Below, piece after piece: positions 41,148 through 50,517 of a DNA stretch of 64,000 nt (position 1 is its first letter; every line of letters begins with the position of its first letter). The position numbers and the translations under genes are program-made. The notes beneath the pieces were generated by a model. It saw only the letters and a program-made list of their open reading frames with translations. It was not told the DNA's origin and searched no databases. Source of the stretch: Oscillospiraceae bacterium (GTDB lineage: Bacteria > Bacillota > Clostridia > Oscillospirales > Oscillospiraceae); the NCBI GenBank assembly GCA_015067465.1, contig SVMK01000001.1:62001-126000 (forward strand), given 5' to 3'.

Positions 41148-41941
41148 ATGGACTCCTTGTTGATCGCATCGGTGCCGATGCTGCGAAAGCGGTTGTAGCG
41201 GTTGGCGATCAGGTTCATGTCGGCGGAAAGGGATTTCAGCTCGCGGCTGAGCAGATCACGGATGCGGTCGTAGAATTCTTTCTTCCCGATATCCTGCTCC
41301 GAGAGAATGCGCTCCACGATGCCGAGACTCCGCGCATCTTCTGCGGTGAGTTTCAAGCTGGCTGCAGCGGTTTCTGCCTTGCCGGAGTCTTTCCAGAGGA
41401 TACTGGCGCAGCCTTCGGGGGAAATTACGGAATATACGGCGTTTTCCAGCATCCAGACGCGGTCGGCAACCGCGAGTGCCAGTGCGCCGCCGCTGCCGCC
41501 TTCGCCGATGAGAATCGAGATCACGGGCACGCAGAGCGTGGTCATTTCCATCAGATTTTCGGCAATGGCCTGCCCCTGTCCGCGCTCTTCCGCATCAATG
41601 CCGCAATACGCGCCCGAGGTGTCGATAAAGCAGACAATCGGTCTGCCGAATTTTTCCGCCTGCTTCATCAGGCGAAGCGCCTTGCGGTAGCCTTCCGGTT
41701 TGGGTGCGCCGAAATTTCGGAATGTACGTTCTTTGGCGGTGTGGCCTTTTTCTATGGCAATCACCGTGACGGGTGTTTCCCGCAGCCATGCGATGCCGCC
41801 TGCGATGGCGGGATCGTCGGCAAAGCGGCGGTCGCCGTGCATCTCGTGAAAGCCGGTGAAAATATGCTTTATATAATCCAGCCCTGTGGGACGTGTGCTG
41901 TCTCTGGCCAGTTTCACTCGTTCATAAGGTGTTTTCTTCAT
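41144..41941 (-). CDS. accA: Acetyl-CoA carboxylase carboxyltransferase subunit alpha
   Basis: [42 protein letters not shown]..; [45 protein letters not shown]. Confidence 0.96.
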   Translation of the reverse strand: MKKTPYERVKLARDSTRPTGLDYIKHIFTGFHEMHGDRRFADDPAIAGGIAWLRETPVTVIAIEKGHTAKERTFRNFGAPKPEGYRKALRLMKQAEKFGRPIVCFIDTSGAYCGIDAEERGQGQAIAENLMEMTTLCVPVISILIGEGGSGGALALAVADRVWMLENAVYSVISPEGCASILWKDSGKAETAAASLKLTAEDARSLGIVERILSEQDIGKKEFYDRIRDLLSRELKSLSADMNLIANRYNRFRSIGTDAINKESI

Positions 41942-42807
41942 AGCTTTACATCCTGTGTGTGCAGTTTCAAAAGCTCGCTGAGCTGTCTGCGCTGGGCGGA
42001 ACGGTGGGAAATTGCGTCAACAAAGCCGTGCTCCAGCACAAATTCGGCGGTTTGAAAGCCCTTTGGCAGCGGTTTTTTGGTTGTCTGTTCTATCACGCGC
42101 GCACCGGCGAAGCCGATGGTTGCGCCCGGCTCGGCAAGGATTACGTCCGCTTCCATGGCGAAGCTTGCGGTTACGCCGCCGGTGGTGGGGTCGGTTAGAA
42201 CGGCGATATACAAAAGCGCTGCGTCGCTGTGACGTTTCACGGCGGCGCTGGTTTTTGCCATCTGCATCAGCGAGAGCAGTCCCTCCTGCATTCTTGCGCC
42301 GCCGGACACCGTAAAGCCGATTACCGGCAGACGGTGCGCCGTGGCGTATTCAAAAAGTGCGGTGATCTTTTCGCCGACAACCGTGCCCATGCTGCCCATC
42401 ATGAAGCAGGCGTCCATGACAAAAAGGCAGCATTTTATGCCGTCGATCAATGCGGTGCCGCAGACCACGCCTTCGGTTTCGCCGCTGGCGTCTTCCGCGG
42501 TTTCGATTTTGTTTTTGTAATTCGGGAAATTGAGCGGATTGCCAGAGCGCAGATTGGGATACAGCTCGCGAAAACTGTTGCGGTCTGTGATCAAACGGAT
42601 GCGCTGGCGCGCCTGCATGCGGAAATGATAGCCGCAGGGACACACCATGTGGTTGGCCCAAAGGCGGCTGAGCGGAATGTCCTTGTGACAGTTCGGGCAG
42701 TTTTTCTCCGGCTCACCCGCGTCGCGCTGCACGGGGGCAGTGCTTCGCCCGCCTTCCTCAAGCTGATTTTTCGGTTTTAAGAAGTTCAAAAGTTCCATAC
42801 GGTTCAC
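41938..42807 (-). CDS. accD: Acetyl-CoA carboxylase carboxyltransferase subunit beta
   Basis: [28 protein letters not shown] zinc finger; [42 protein letters not shown]. Confidence 0.96.
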   Translation of the reverse strand: MNRMELLNFLKPKNQLEEGGRSTAPVQRDAGEPEKNCPNCHKDIPLSRLWANHMVCPCGYHFRMQARQRIRLITDRNSFRELYPNLRSGNPLNFPNYKNKIETAEDASGETEGVVCGTALIDGIKCCLFVMDACFMMGSMGTVVGEKITALFEYATAHRLPVIGFTVSGGARMQEGLLSLMQMAKTSAAVKRHSDAALLYIAVLTDPTTGGVTASFAMEADVILAEPGATIGFAGARVIEQTTKKPLPKGFQTAEFVLEHGFVDAISHRSAQRRQLSELLKLHTQDVKL

Positions 42808-44111
42808 CTGCTACCCATAAAGGTCAGATCATAATTTCCGGAGGTAAAGCGCTCATCCTGCACGATGCTGAGCTGCTCTTCGATGTTGGTCGGGATGCCG
42901 CGAATCACAAGCTCGCACAGCGAAGCACGCATTTTCCGAAGCGTTTCCTCGCGCGTTCCGGCGTGCGCCACCAGCTTGCCCAGCAGCGAATCGTAATACG
43001 GCGAAACGGTTGCGCCCTCAATCAGGCAGGTATCGAAGCGCACGGAAGGGCCGCCGGGAACGTGGAGCATCTGCAGCGTTCCGCAGCTGCCGGCGTTGAT
43101 GCGGCACTCAATTGCAACGCCGCGCATGCGAACGTCGTCCTGCGTGAAATTCAGCTGGATGCCGGCGGCAATGCGAATTTGCCATTTCACAAGGTCGTAG
43201 CCGGTCAGCATCTCTGTTACGCAATGCTCAACCTGCAATCGCACGTTCATTTCCATAAACCAGAAGTTGCCGTCTTTGTCCAGCAAAAATTCCAGCGTTC
43301 CGGCACCGACATACCCCAGTTGCTTCACCGCGTCCACGGCAAGACGCATGATTTCGCGCCGCTGCGGTTCGGACACGCCGGGGGAGGGCGTTTCTTCCAG
43401 AAGCTTCTGGTTGCGCCTTTGCAGGGAGCAATCCCTGTCGCCGAGGCAAACCGCGTTTCCGTGCTCATCGGCGAGAATCTGCAGCTCAACATGCCGCGCG
43501 GGGTAGATGTATTTTTCGATATAAACACTGCTGTCGCCGAATGCGGCGGCAGCTTCGGCGGTGGCCTGATAATATGCTTCCTCCAGCTCATCATCGGAAC
43601 GGATCAGGCGTATGCCGCGCCCGCCGCCGCCTGCGCAGGCTTTGAGCATCACGGGATAGCCGATTCGTGCCGCTGCCGCGCCTGCTTCTTCCAATGAAAC
43701 AACGGCTTTCGTGCCGGGGATGACGGAAAGCCCGGTTTTGCGGATCAGTTCTTTCAAAATCGCCTTATCGCTGAGGCGTTCCATGCTCTCCGGATTCGGC
43801 CCGATAAACACAATGCCGTGCTTTCGGCAAAGTCTGGCAAAGTGCGCGTTTTCCGAGAGAAAGCCGTAGCCGGGATGGATGGCCTGCGCACCGGCAACCA
43901 GTGCCGTGCGGATAATTTGCTCTTCGTTGAGATAGCTTTCCGAGGCTTCGGGGCCGCCGATGCAGTAGCTCTGATCCGCCAGCGCGACGTGCAGGGCATT
44001 TTTGTCGGCAACGGAATACACCGCCACTGTGGAAACGCCCATTTCCTTGCAGGCGCGGATGATGCGCACGGCGATCTCGCCGCGGTTTGCGATCAGTATT
44101 TTAGAAAACAT
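42804..44111 (-). CDS. accC: Acetyl-CoA carboxylase biotin carboxylase subunit
   Basis: MFSKILIANRGEIAVRIIRACKEMGVSTVAVYSVADKNALHVALADQSYCIG; GFLSENAHFARLC; FMEMNVRLQVEHCVTEM. Confidence 0.97.
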   Translation of the reverse strand: MFSKILIANRGEIAVRIIRACKEMGVSTVAVYSVADKNALHVALADQSYCIGGPEASESYLNEEQIIRTALVAGAQAIHPGYGFLSENAHFARLCRKHGIVFIGPNPESMERLSDKAILKELIRKTGLSVIPGTKAVVSLEEAGAAAARIGYPVMLKACAGGGGRGIRLIRSDDELEEAYYQATAEAAAAFGDSSVYIEKYIYPARHVELQILADEHGNAVCLGDRDCSLQRRNQKLLEETPSPGVSEPQRREIMRLAVDAVKQLGYVGAGTLEFLLDKDGNFWFMEMNVRLQVEHCVTEMLTGYDLVKWQIRIAAGIQLNFTQDDVRMRGVAIECRINAGSCGTLQMLHVPGGPSVRFDTCLIEGATVSPYYDSLLGKLVAHAGTREETLRKMRASLCELVIRGIPTNIEEQLSIVQDERFTSGNYDLTFMGSR

Positions 44112-44114
44112 AGT

Positions 44115-44531
44115 TTATTCTCCTGTTACGGCAAAGGAAAACTCTGCGGATACGCATAATCTGTCCTGCACCGTAACCGTTCCTTCGGCAAAGTAGAAAG
44201 GATGCTTTGCGCGCTTGATGCGGCAGCGCGTTTCAACCTCGTCGCCGGGTTTGACCGGAGAGCGGAATTTCACATTGTTCAGTCCCGTGTAAACCGGCAG
44301 TTTGCCTTCCGTCATCACGTTTTGCAGCAAAATGCAGGCGGACTGCGCGAGAATTTCGCATAGAATCACGCCGGGCACAATGGGGTTGCCGGGGAAATGC
44401 CCCTGAAGAAAGAATTCATCCCCACGCACGGTGTAATGCCCAACGGCGGTGCCGTCGGCTTCCGTTACATCGTCGAGCAGCAGCATGTTGTCGCGGTGGG
44501 GCAAAATGTTCATAATCTCGGTTTTGTTCAT
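44115..44531 (-). CDS. fabZ: 3-hydroxyacyl-[ACP] dehydratase
   Basis: IMNILPHRDNMLLLDDVTEADG; FFLQGHFPGNPIVPGVILCEILAQSA. Confidence 0.96.
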   Translation of the reverse strand: MNKTEIMNILPHRDNMLLLDDVTEADGTAVGHYTVRGDEFFLQGHFPGNPIVPGVILCEILAQSACILLQNVMTEGKLPVYTGLNNVKFRSPVKPGDEVETRCRIKRAKHPFYFAEGTVTVQDRLCVSAEFSFAVTGE

Positions 44532-44536
44532 GGATT

Positions 44537-44968
44537 TTACCTCCTGATGCGAAACAGCTCCGTGCCGTACTCCACGACCTGTCCGTTTGCAACGCAGATT
44601 TGGGTAACTGTTCCGTCTTCCTCTGCGCAGATTTCGTTCATAAGCTTCATGGCTTCCACGATGCCGAGAATCTGCCCCTTTTTGACACGGTCGCCAACGG
44701 AAACATAGGGGTCGGCATTTTCCGCCGGGGCGGCGTAGAATACGCCGACGATCGGCGAAATGACGGCTGCGCTGCCGTCATCCGCAGCGGCGGAAACGTT
44801 TGCTCCGGCAGAGGATGGCGTGTCGGCCGCTGCGGGAAGTGCAACTTCGCGCACAGCGGATGTGCCGCGCTCCAGACGCACAACCTTGTTGTCTTCGGTG
44901 ATCTCAAGACCGGTCAAGCCAAGCTCTTTCATCAGCTGAGCATATTTGCGAATGTCCTGTTCGTTCAT
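44537..44968 (-). CDS. accB: Acetyl-CoA carboxylase biotin carboxyl carrier protein
   Basis: VISPIVGVFYAAPAENADPYVSVGDRVKKGQILGIVEAMKLMNEICAEEDGTV: EAMKLM biotinylation motif. Confidence 0.97.
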   Translation of the reverse strand: MNEQDIRKYAQLMKELGLTGLEITEDNKVVRLERGTSAVREVALPAAADTPSSAGANVSAAADDGSAAVISPIVGVFYAAPAENADPYVSVGDRVKKGQILGIVEAMKLMNEICAEEDGTVTQICVANGQVVEYGTELFRIRR

Positions 44969-44973
44969 CGTTG

Positions 44974-46212
44974 TTATACCTTTCTGAAAGCAAGGCAGGC
45001 GTTGTGGCCGCCAAAACCAAGGGAGTTGGACAGGGCGAGATCAATCTCGGCCTTCACTGCGGCGTTGGGCACGCAGTTGAGATCGCAAACTTCGTCCTGC
45101 TCCGTCAGATTGATGGTGGGGGGGATGACGCCTTCGCTGAGGGCGAAAAGGCATGCCAGCGCTTCAATCGCGCCGGCTGCGCCCAGCATATGACCGGTCA
45201 TGGACTTGGTGGAACTGACATAGGCGCGCTTTGCGGCCTGCTCGCCGAGGGCATTTTTGATTGCGAGGGTTTCCACCTTGTCGTTCATGGGGGTGCCGGT
45301 GCCGTGCGCGTTGATATAAACGCGGTCGCTCTCCGTGTAGCCGGCTTCGCGCATTGCGTCGAGCATGGCCTGCGTGCCGCCGCGCGCTTCGGGATGGGGG
45401 GCGGTGATGTGGTGGGCATCGCTGGTGGAGCCGTAGCCGCAAACCTCGCCGTAGATTTTTGCGCCGCGTGCCAGTGCGTGCTCATATTCTTCCAGAACCA
45501 GTGCAACCGCGCCCTCGCCGATCACAAAGCCGGCGCGGCGTTTGTCAAATGGCAGGGATGCGGCATTGGGGTCTTCGGATACGGAAAGCGCCTGCATGTT
45601 GATAAAGCCTGCAACGGCGGAGGGAGTGACAGCCGCTTCGGCGCCGCCTGCAATCACTGCGTCGGCATAGCCGTGGCGCACAAGGCGCATGGCCTCGCCG
45701 ATGGCGTTGGAGCCGGAGGCGCAGGCGGTAACGGCGGGCATGGCGGAGCCGCGGCAATCGTGGCGGATGGCGATCATGCCGGCAGCCATGTTGGAAATCA
45801 TCATCGGTACAAACAGCGCCGATACACGGCGGGGACCTTTTTCCAGCAGCTTTCCGTGCTCGGTTTCAAAGGTGGAGATGCCGCCGATGCCGGTGCCCAT
45901 CATGACGGCAAAGCGTTCCGGCGCCACGGTGCCGACGATGCGGCTTTCTTCCACGGCCTGCTGCGCTGCCGCAACGGCAAACTGTGCGTAGCGGTCGGTG
46001 CGGAGAACTTCGTTGACCTCGAGATATGCGTGGGGGTCAAAGTTTTTCACTTCGGCGCCAAGCTTTGCTTTGAATTTTTCGGTGTCAAACAGGGTGATGG
46101 GGGCGATGCCGTTTTTGCCGGCTTTCATTGCCTCCCAGGTGTCTTTTGTAGTATTTCCAAGGGGAGTGACGGCACCGATGCCGGTCACAACCACTCTTCT
46201 GTTTTCGCTCAT
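44974..46212 (-). CDS. fabF: Beta-ketoacyl-ACP synthase II
   Basis: RRVVVTGIGAVTPLGNTTKDTWEAMKAGKNGIAPIT; AVTACASGSNAIGEA; NAHGTGTPMNDKVE; NSLGFGGHNACLAF. ATG at 46212 has better RBS spacing than 46218. Confidence 0.97.
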   Translation of the reverse strand: MSENRRVVVTGIGAVTPLGNTTKDTWEAMKAGKNGIAPITLFDTEKFKAKLGAEVKNFDPHAYLEVNEVLRTDRYAQFAVAAAQQAVEESRIVGTVAPERFAVMMGTGIGGISTFETEHGKLLEKGPRRVSALFVPMMISNMAAGMIAIRHDCRGSAMPAVTACASGSNAIGEAMRLVRHGYADAVIAGGAEAAVTPSAVAGFINMQALSVSEDPNAASLPFDKRRAGFVIGEGAVALVLEEYEHALARGAKIYGEVCGYGSTSDAHHITAPHPEARGGTQAMLDAMREAGYTESDRVYINAHGTGTPMNDKVETLAIKNALGEQAAKRAYVSSTKSMTGHMLGAAGAIEALACLFALSEGVIPPTINLTEQDEVCDLNCVPNAAVKAEIDLALSNSLGFGGHNACLAFRKV

Positions 46213-46224
46213 AATCATTGCTCC

Positions 46225-46953
46225 TTACATGGCGATGCCGCCGTCAACGCGCAGCACCTCGCCGGTTACATATTTTGCGGTGGCCAGATAGCCGACAGCT
46301 TCTGCCACGTCCTCGGGCTGACCCATACTGCCGAGGGGGATCATCTTCAGCAGAGGATTGTCCGTCTGGTCACCGGTCATATCGGTGGCGATAAAGCCGG
46401 GGGCAACCGCATTGCAGCGAACGCCCTTGGGTGCAAGCTCCTTGGCAACGCTTTTTGTCAGGCCGATCAGACCGGCTTTGGATGCGGCGTAATTGCTCTG
46501 CCCTGCATTGCCCATCAATCCGGCAACGGAGGTGATGTTGATGATGCAGCCTTCACGGTTGCGGATGAAAAGTCCGGTGCAGTGGCGGATCATATTGAAA
46601 GCGCCTTTCAGATTCACGCTCAAAACGCGGTCGAAATCTTCTTCCTTCATCATGGCAACAAGGCCGTCGCGGGTTACGCCCGCATTGTTGACAAGAATAT
46701 GCACCGTGCCGAAAGCGTCCTTAACGGCGCTTACAGTTTCCTTAACGGCGTTGAAATCCGAAACATCGCAGAGATATGCCGCCGCTTCCACGCCGTGCTG
46801 CGCCCGAATCGTTTCGCACACGGCTTCGGCGCGTGCGAGATTTCCGGCGCAGATTACGGCAATGTTTGCTCCCATGGAGGCCAGTTTATATGCAATGGCC
46901 TCGCCAAGGCCTCTGGAACCGCCGGTGACAACGGCTGTTTTTCCTTTCAGCAT
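46225..46953 (-). CDS. fabG: 3-oxoacyl-[ACP] reductase
   Basis: LKGKTAVVTGGSRGLGEAIAYKLASMGANIAV; VNNAGVTRDGL; YAASKAGLIGLTKSVAKE. Confidence 0.96.
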   Translation of the reverse strand: MLKGKTAVVTGGSRGLGEAIAYKLASMGANIAVICAGNLARAEAVCETIRAQHGVEAAAYLCDVSDFNAVKETVSAVKDAFGTVHILVNNAGVTRDGLVAMMKEEDFDRVLSVNLKGAFNMIRHCTGLFIRNREGCIINITSVAGLMGNAGQSNYAASKAGLIGLTKSVAKELAPKGVRCNAVAPGFIATDMTGDQTDNPLLKMIPLGSMGQPEDVAEAVGYLATAKYVTGEVLRVDGGIAM

Positions 46954-47846
46954 GTCTGTGCCTCCTCCAAGAGTTCTTCATAAGTTTTTGCGGCAACTTC
47001 GCCGCTGATTTTGCGGATCATGTTGGTCAGCGTTTTGCCGGGGCCGATTTCGATGAAGGTGTCCACGCCGCTGTCGATCATATTGCGGATCAGGCGCTCC
47101 CACAAAACGGGGCTGACAATCTGCTGCGCAAGCGCTGCGGCAACATCGTCGGGGTAGGGCAGTGCGGTCATGTTGGAATAGAGCGTGATTTCCGGCGTTC
47201 GGATTTCCGCAGCACGCAGCGTTTCTGCAAAAGCGTCCGCGGCGCGGCGCATATACGGGGAATGGAATGCACCCTTCACCTTGAGCGGCAGCGCTCTGCC
47301 GCCTGCGGCCTTGACCTCGGCGGAAAACTCCGGCATCCGCTCGGCGAGGCCGGAAACTGTGATCTGACCGGGACAGTTGAAGTTTACGGGGTAGATGTCA
47401 CCGTGCTTTTCGCAAAGCTCGCGCACCTGCGCTTCGCTCAGCTTCACCACGGCTGCCATGGCAGTGTCGAAGCGTTCGGCTTCCTGCTGCATCAGCTCGC
47501 CGCGGCGGCATACCAGACGAAACCCGGTTTCGCGGCTGAATGCGCCGCTGAATGCCGCGGCCGTCACTTCACCCAGAGAAAAGCCCGCCACGGCATCCGG
47601 AGCAATGCCCTTTTCCGTCAAAACCGCGGCGGCAGCCAGCTCCATTGCATACAGACACGGCTGGGTGGTTGCGGTTTCCTGCAGTGCGGCTTCGCTGCCT
47701 TCAAAGCACTGCGCGGAGGTGGCAGGACGGATGGCGTCGCACATATCAAATACGTCCCGCGCGGCGGGATAAACTTCGTACAGGGCTTTTACCATGCCGG
47801 GATACTGGGCGCCCTGACCGGAAAACACAAATGCTACTTTACCCAT
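46947..47846 (-). CDS. fabD: ACP S-malonyltransferase
   Basis: VAFVFSGQGAQYPGMVKALYE; VAGFSLGEVTAAAFSGAFS; KVKGAFHSPYM. Confidence 0.96.
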   Translation of the reverse strand: MGKVAFVFSGQGAQYPGMVKALYEVYPAARDVFDMCDAIRPATSAQCFEGSEAALQETATTQPCLYAMELAAAAVLTEKGIAPDAVAGFSLGEVTAAAFSGAFSRETGFRLVCRRGELMQQEAERFDTAMAAVVKLSEAQVRELCEKHGDIYPVNFNCPGQITVSGLAERMPEFSAEVKAAGGRALPLKVKGAFHSPYMRRAADAFAETLRAAEIRTPEITLYSNMTALPYPDDVAAALAQQIVSPVLWERLIRNMIDSGVDTFIEIGPGKTLTNMIRKISGEVAAKTYEELLEEAQTC

Positions 47847-48778
47847 TTACTTGCTCCCAGCAGAATCGGCTCTGCCTGCTCCATAACTTCTCTGACAATT
47901 TCTGCCGCGGGCTGTTCTTTTTTGACCACGGCGGCAACCTGACCGGCGAGGAAGCAGCCCTTTTCGTTGTCGCCTTCCTGAACGGCAAGGCGCAGCGCGC
48001 CGGTTGCAAGGCCCTCAAGGGCCTCGTCGGGCATGCCGCTGAATTCGGCCTTGGCATACTCTCTGGCAAACTGGGTGCGCAGACTGCGCACGGGATGTCC
48101 CAGACGCTTGCCGGTGACCATGGTGCACAGGTCGGTTGCTTTCAGAATTTTTTCCTTATATACGGGATGGATGGTGCATTCCTCTGCGCTGAGGAAGCGC
48201 GTGCCCATCTGAACGCCGCATGCGCCGAGCATGAACGCCGCCGCAACGCCGCGTCCGTCGGCAATGCCGCCGGCAGCGATCACGGGCAGCGTGGTAGCGT
48301 CGCAGATCTGGGGGATCAGCACCATCGTGGTGAGCTCGCCCACATGTCCGCCGCTTTCGCCACCTTCCGCGATGAGCGCGGATGCGCCGAGGCGTGTCAT
48401 CAGTTTTGCCATGGCAACGGAGGCCACCACGGGGATCACCTTGATGCCGGCTTCCAGCCAGTCTTTGATGTATTTCGACGGATTGCCCGCACCGGTGGTA
48501 ACCACGGCAACCTTTTCCTCCAGCACAACCTGCGCTACCTCGTCTGCATGGGGACTGAGCAGCATGATGTTTACGCCGATGGGTTTTTCCGTGATGGATT
48601 TGGCGATGCGGATCTGCTCTTTCACATATTCGCCGGATGCATTTCCGGCGGCGATGATTCCAAGACCGCCGCCGTTTGACACCGCTGCGGCGAGCCTGCC
48701 GTCAGCGATCCATGCCATGCCGCCCTGAAACACCGGGTATTGGATACCCAGCATTTCACAAAGTGCAGATTTGATCAT
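47834..48778 (-). CDS. fabK: FMN-dependent enoyl-[ACP] reductase II
   Basis: LGIQYPVFQGGMAWIADGRLAAAVSNGGGLGIIAAGNA; ALIAEGGESGGHVGELTTMVLIPQI; GGIADGRGVAAAFMLGACGVQMGTRFL. Confidence 0.95.
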   Translation of the reverse strand: MIKSALCEMLGIQYPVFQGGMAWIADGRLAAAVSNGGGLGIIAAGNASGEYVKEQIRIAKSITEKPIGVNIMLLSPHADEVAQVVLEEKVAVVTTGAGNPSKYIKDWLEAGIKVIPVVASVAMAKLMTRLGASALIAEGGESGGHVGELTTMVLIPQICDATTLPVIAAGGIADGRGVAAAFMLGACGVQMGTRFLSAEECTIHPVYKEKILKATDLCTMVTGKRLGHPVRSLRTQFAREYAKAEFSGMPDEALEGLATGALRLAVQEGDNEKGCFLAGQVAAVVKKEQPAAEIVREVMEQAEPILLGASKWVK

Positions 48779-48783
48779 GCGTC

Positions 48784-49005
48784 TCAGCCCTTTTTGCTCT
48801 GGATGAACTTGTCCAGATCGTCGATGGTTTCAACCTTCTGGTCCAGCTCGATCTCGATGCCGATTTCGTCTTCGAGATTCATCAGCAGTTCAACGGTGTC
48901 GAGAGAGTCAATGCCGAGCTCGGCAAAGGTGCTCTCGGGCTTCACGGCGGCGATGTCGCAGCCGGTACGCTCAGCGACGATTTTTGCAATTGCATTAAAG
49001 TACAT
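48784..49005 (-). CDS. acpP: Acyl carrier protein
   Basis: [58 protein letters not shown] 4'-phosphopantetheine site. Confidence 0.97.
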   Translation of the reverse strand: MYFNAIAKIVAERTGCDIAAVKPESTFAELGIDSLDTVELLMNLEDEIGIEIELDQKVETIDDLDKFIQSKKG

Positions 49006-49120
49006 ATTGGGGTCCTCCAAAAAATAAATTCAGACAAACAAAGCTTGCCTGTTGCGGCTAATTATACGGCGGCTTCGTTCCTCTGAACTTTTCACGGCGT
49101 TCCTTCACCGTTCCAAAAAT

Positions 49121-49137
49121 GTTAAGATTGCGTTAAC
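49121..49137. promoter_or_regulatory. Inverted repeat GTTAA-N7-TTAAC upstream of acpP, candidate regulator site
   Basis: gttaagattgcgttaac flanked by aaaa/tttt; upstream of a minus-strand TATAAT at 49061-49066. Confidence 0.35.
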
Positions 49138-49284
49138 TTTTCGAGCCTCCAAGCTTGAAAACAGCGTGAAAACATTGGGTTTTGTCGAAGCGGGAGGAAA
49201 CGCGATGAAAGATTTTTTTCATATTCCGTTTGCCACTTTCGCCGCGATGGAGTACACTGGATAAAAAGCGTGCGGAGGTTTTTT

Positions 49285-50448
49285 ATGAACTATCGCAATG
49301 ACAAATACAACAACCCGATTTCCATACTGGGCTTTGGCTGCATGCGCTTTCCGCGCAAGGGCGGGAAGACCGACTTTGCCGAAACCGAGCGGGAAGTGCT
49401 CTCGGCGATCGAAGCCGGTGTGAATTATTTCGACACCGCTTATGTTTATCCCGGCAGCGAAAGCGCGCTTGGGACAATTCTGGCAAAACACGGGCTTCGG
49501 GAAAAGGTGTATATCGCAACGAAACTGCCGCACTATCTGCTCAAAACAAGGGAAAAACTCGATGCCCTGTTTTGCGAACAGCTTGCCCGCCTGCAGACAA
49601 CGTATGTTGACTATTATCTGATGCACATGCTGAGCGATATTTACACATGGGAGCGGCTGAAGGCGCTGGGGATTGAAGAATGGATTGCCGGGAAAAAAGC
49701 GAGCGGAGAAATCCGGCAGATTGGATTTTCCTACCACGGCAACACAGAGATGTTTTGCCGGTTGGTTGATGCATACGACTGGGACTTTTGCCAGATTCAA
49801 TATAACTATATGGACGAGCATTCTCAGGCCGGGCGGCGTGGACTGCGATATGCCAATGAGAAGGGGCTGCCCGTGGTGATTATGGAGCCGCTTCGCGGCG
49901 GTAAGCTGGTGCACCGGCTTCCGGAGGAGGCAAAGCGCATTTTTGCGCAGTATCCCGTAAAGCGAACGCCGGTGCAGTGGGCGCTGCGCTGGCTGTGGAA
50001 TCAGCCTGAGGTGACGTGCGTGCTCTCCGGGATGAACTCCATGGAGATGATTGCCGACAATGTTCAAACCGCATCGACCGCTGCGGTTGGCGAACTTGGC
50101 GAACAGGACGAGCGGATGCTGCAGGCGGTTGTGCAGGCGATCAATGCAAAGATGAAGGTGAACTGCACCGGCTGCGGTTATTGTGTTCCGTGCCCGGCAA
50201 ACGTTGATATTCCCGGTACGTTTGCGGCCTATAACCGCAGGTATTCCGAAAACCGGTTTTGGGCGCTTGTGGACTATACAATGTGTACGGCGCTGCGCAA
50301 AACGTCCACGGCAGCTTCCAACTGCGTGGAATGCGGAAAATGCGAGCAGCATTGCCCGCAGCATATTGAGATTCGCAAGGAGCTGAAAAACGCGGCAAAA
50401 GAGCTGGAAGGACCGCTTTATAAGCTGGTACGGAAATTTATTGACTGA
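49285..50448 (+). CDS. Aldo/keto reductase with C-terminal ferredoxin-like domain
   Basis: NYRNDKYNNPISILGFGCMRFPRKGG..YFDTAYVYPGSESALG; CTGCGYCVPCPANVDIP and CVECGKCEQHCPQHIEI cluster motifs. Confidence 0.94.
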   Translation: MNYRNDKYNNPISILGFGCMRFPRKGGKTDFAETEREVLSAIEAGVNYFDTAYVYPGSESALGTILAKHGLREKVYIATKLPHYLLKTREKLDALFCEQLARLQTTYVDYYLMHMLSDIYTWERLKALGIEEWIAGKKASGEIRQIGFSYHGNTEMFCRLVDAYDWDFCQIQYNYMDEHSQAGRRGLRYANEKGLPVVIMEPLRGGKLVHRLPEEAKRIFAQYPVKRTPVQWALRWLWNQPEVTCVLSGMNSMEMIADNVQTASTAAVGELGEQDERMLQAVVQAINAKMKVNCTGCGYCVPCPANVDIPGTFAAYNRRYSENRFWALVDYTMCTALRKTSTAASNCVECGKCEQHCPQHIEIRKELKNAAKELEGPLYKLVRKFID

Positions 50449-50474
50449 ACTCTGCGCCGAAGAACATAAGAAAT

Positions 50475-50511
50475 GCCCTGCAACGCTTTGTGCGTTGCAG
50501 GGCGTTTTTTT
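50475..50511 (+). terminator. Intrinsic terminator after aldo/keto reductase
   Basis: gccctgcaacgctttgtgcgttgcagggc + gttttttt. Confidence 0.88.
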
Positions 50512-50517
50512 ATATGA

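Noticed and set aside
39390-41198. 602-aa plus-strand ORF opposite the acyl-CoA ligase
   Set aside because: Antisense artefact of the same kind.
44971-46983. 670-aa plus-strand ORF opposite fabF/fabG
   Set aside because: Antisense of conserved FAS genes; Gly/His/Cys-rich reversed-codon composition.
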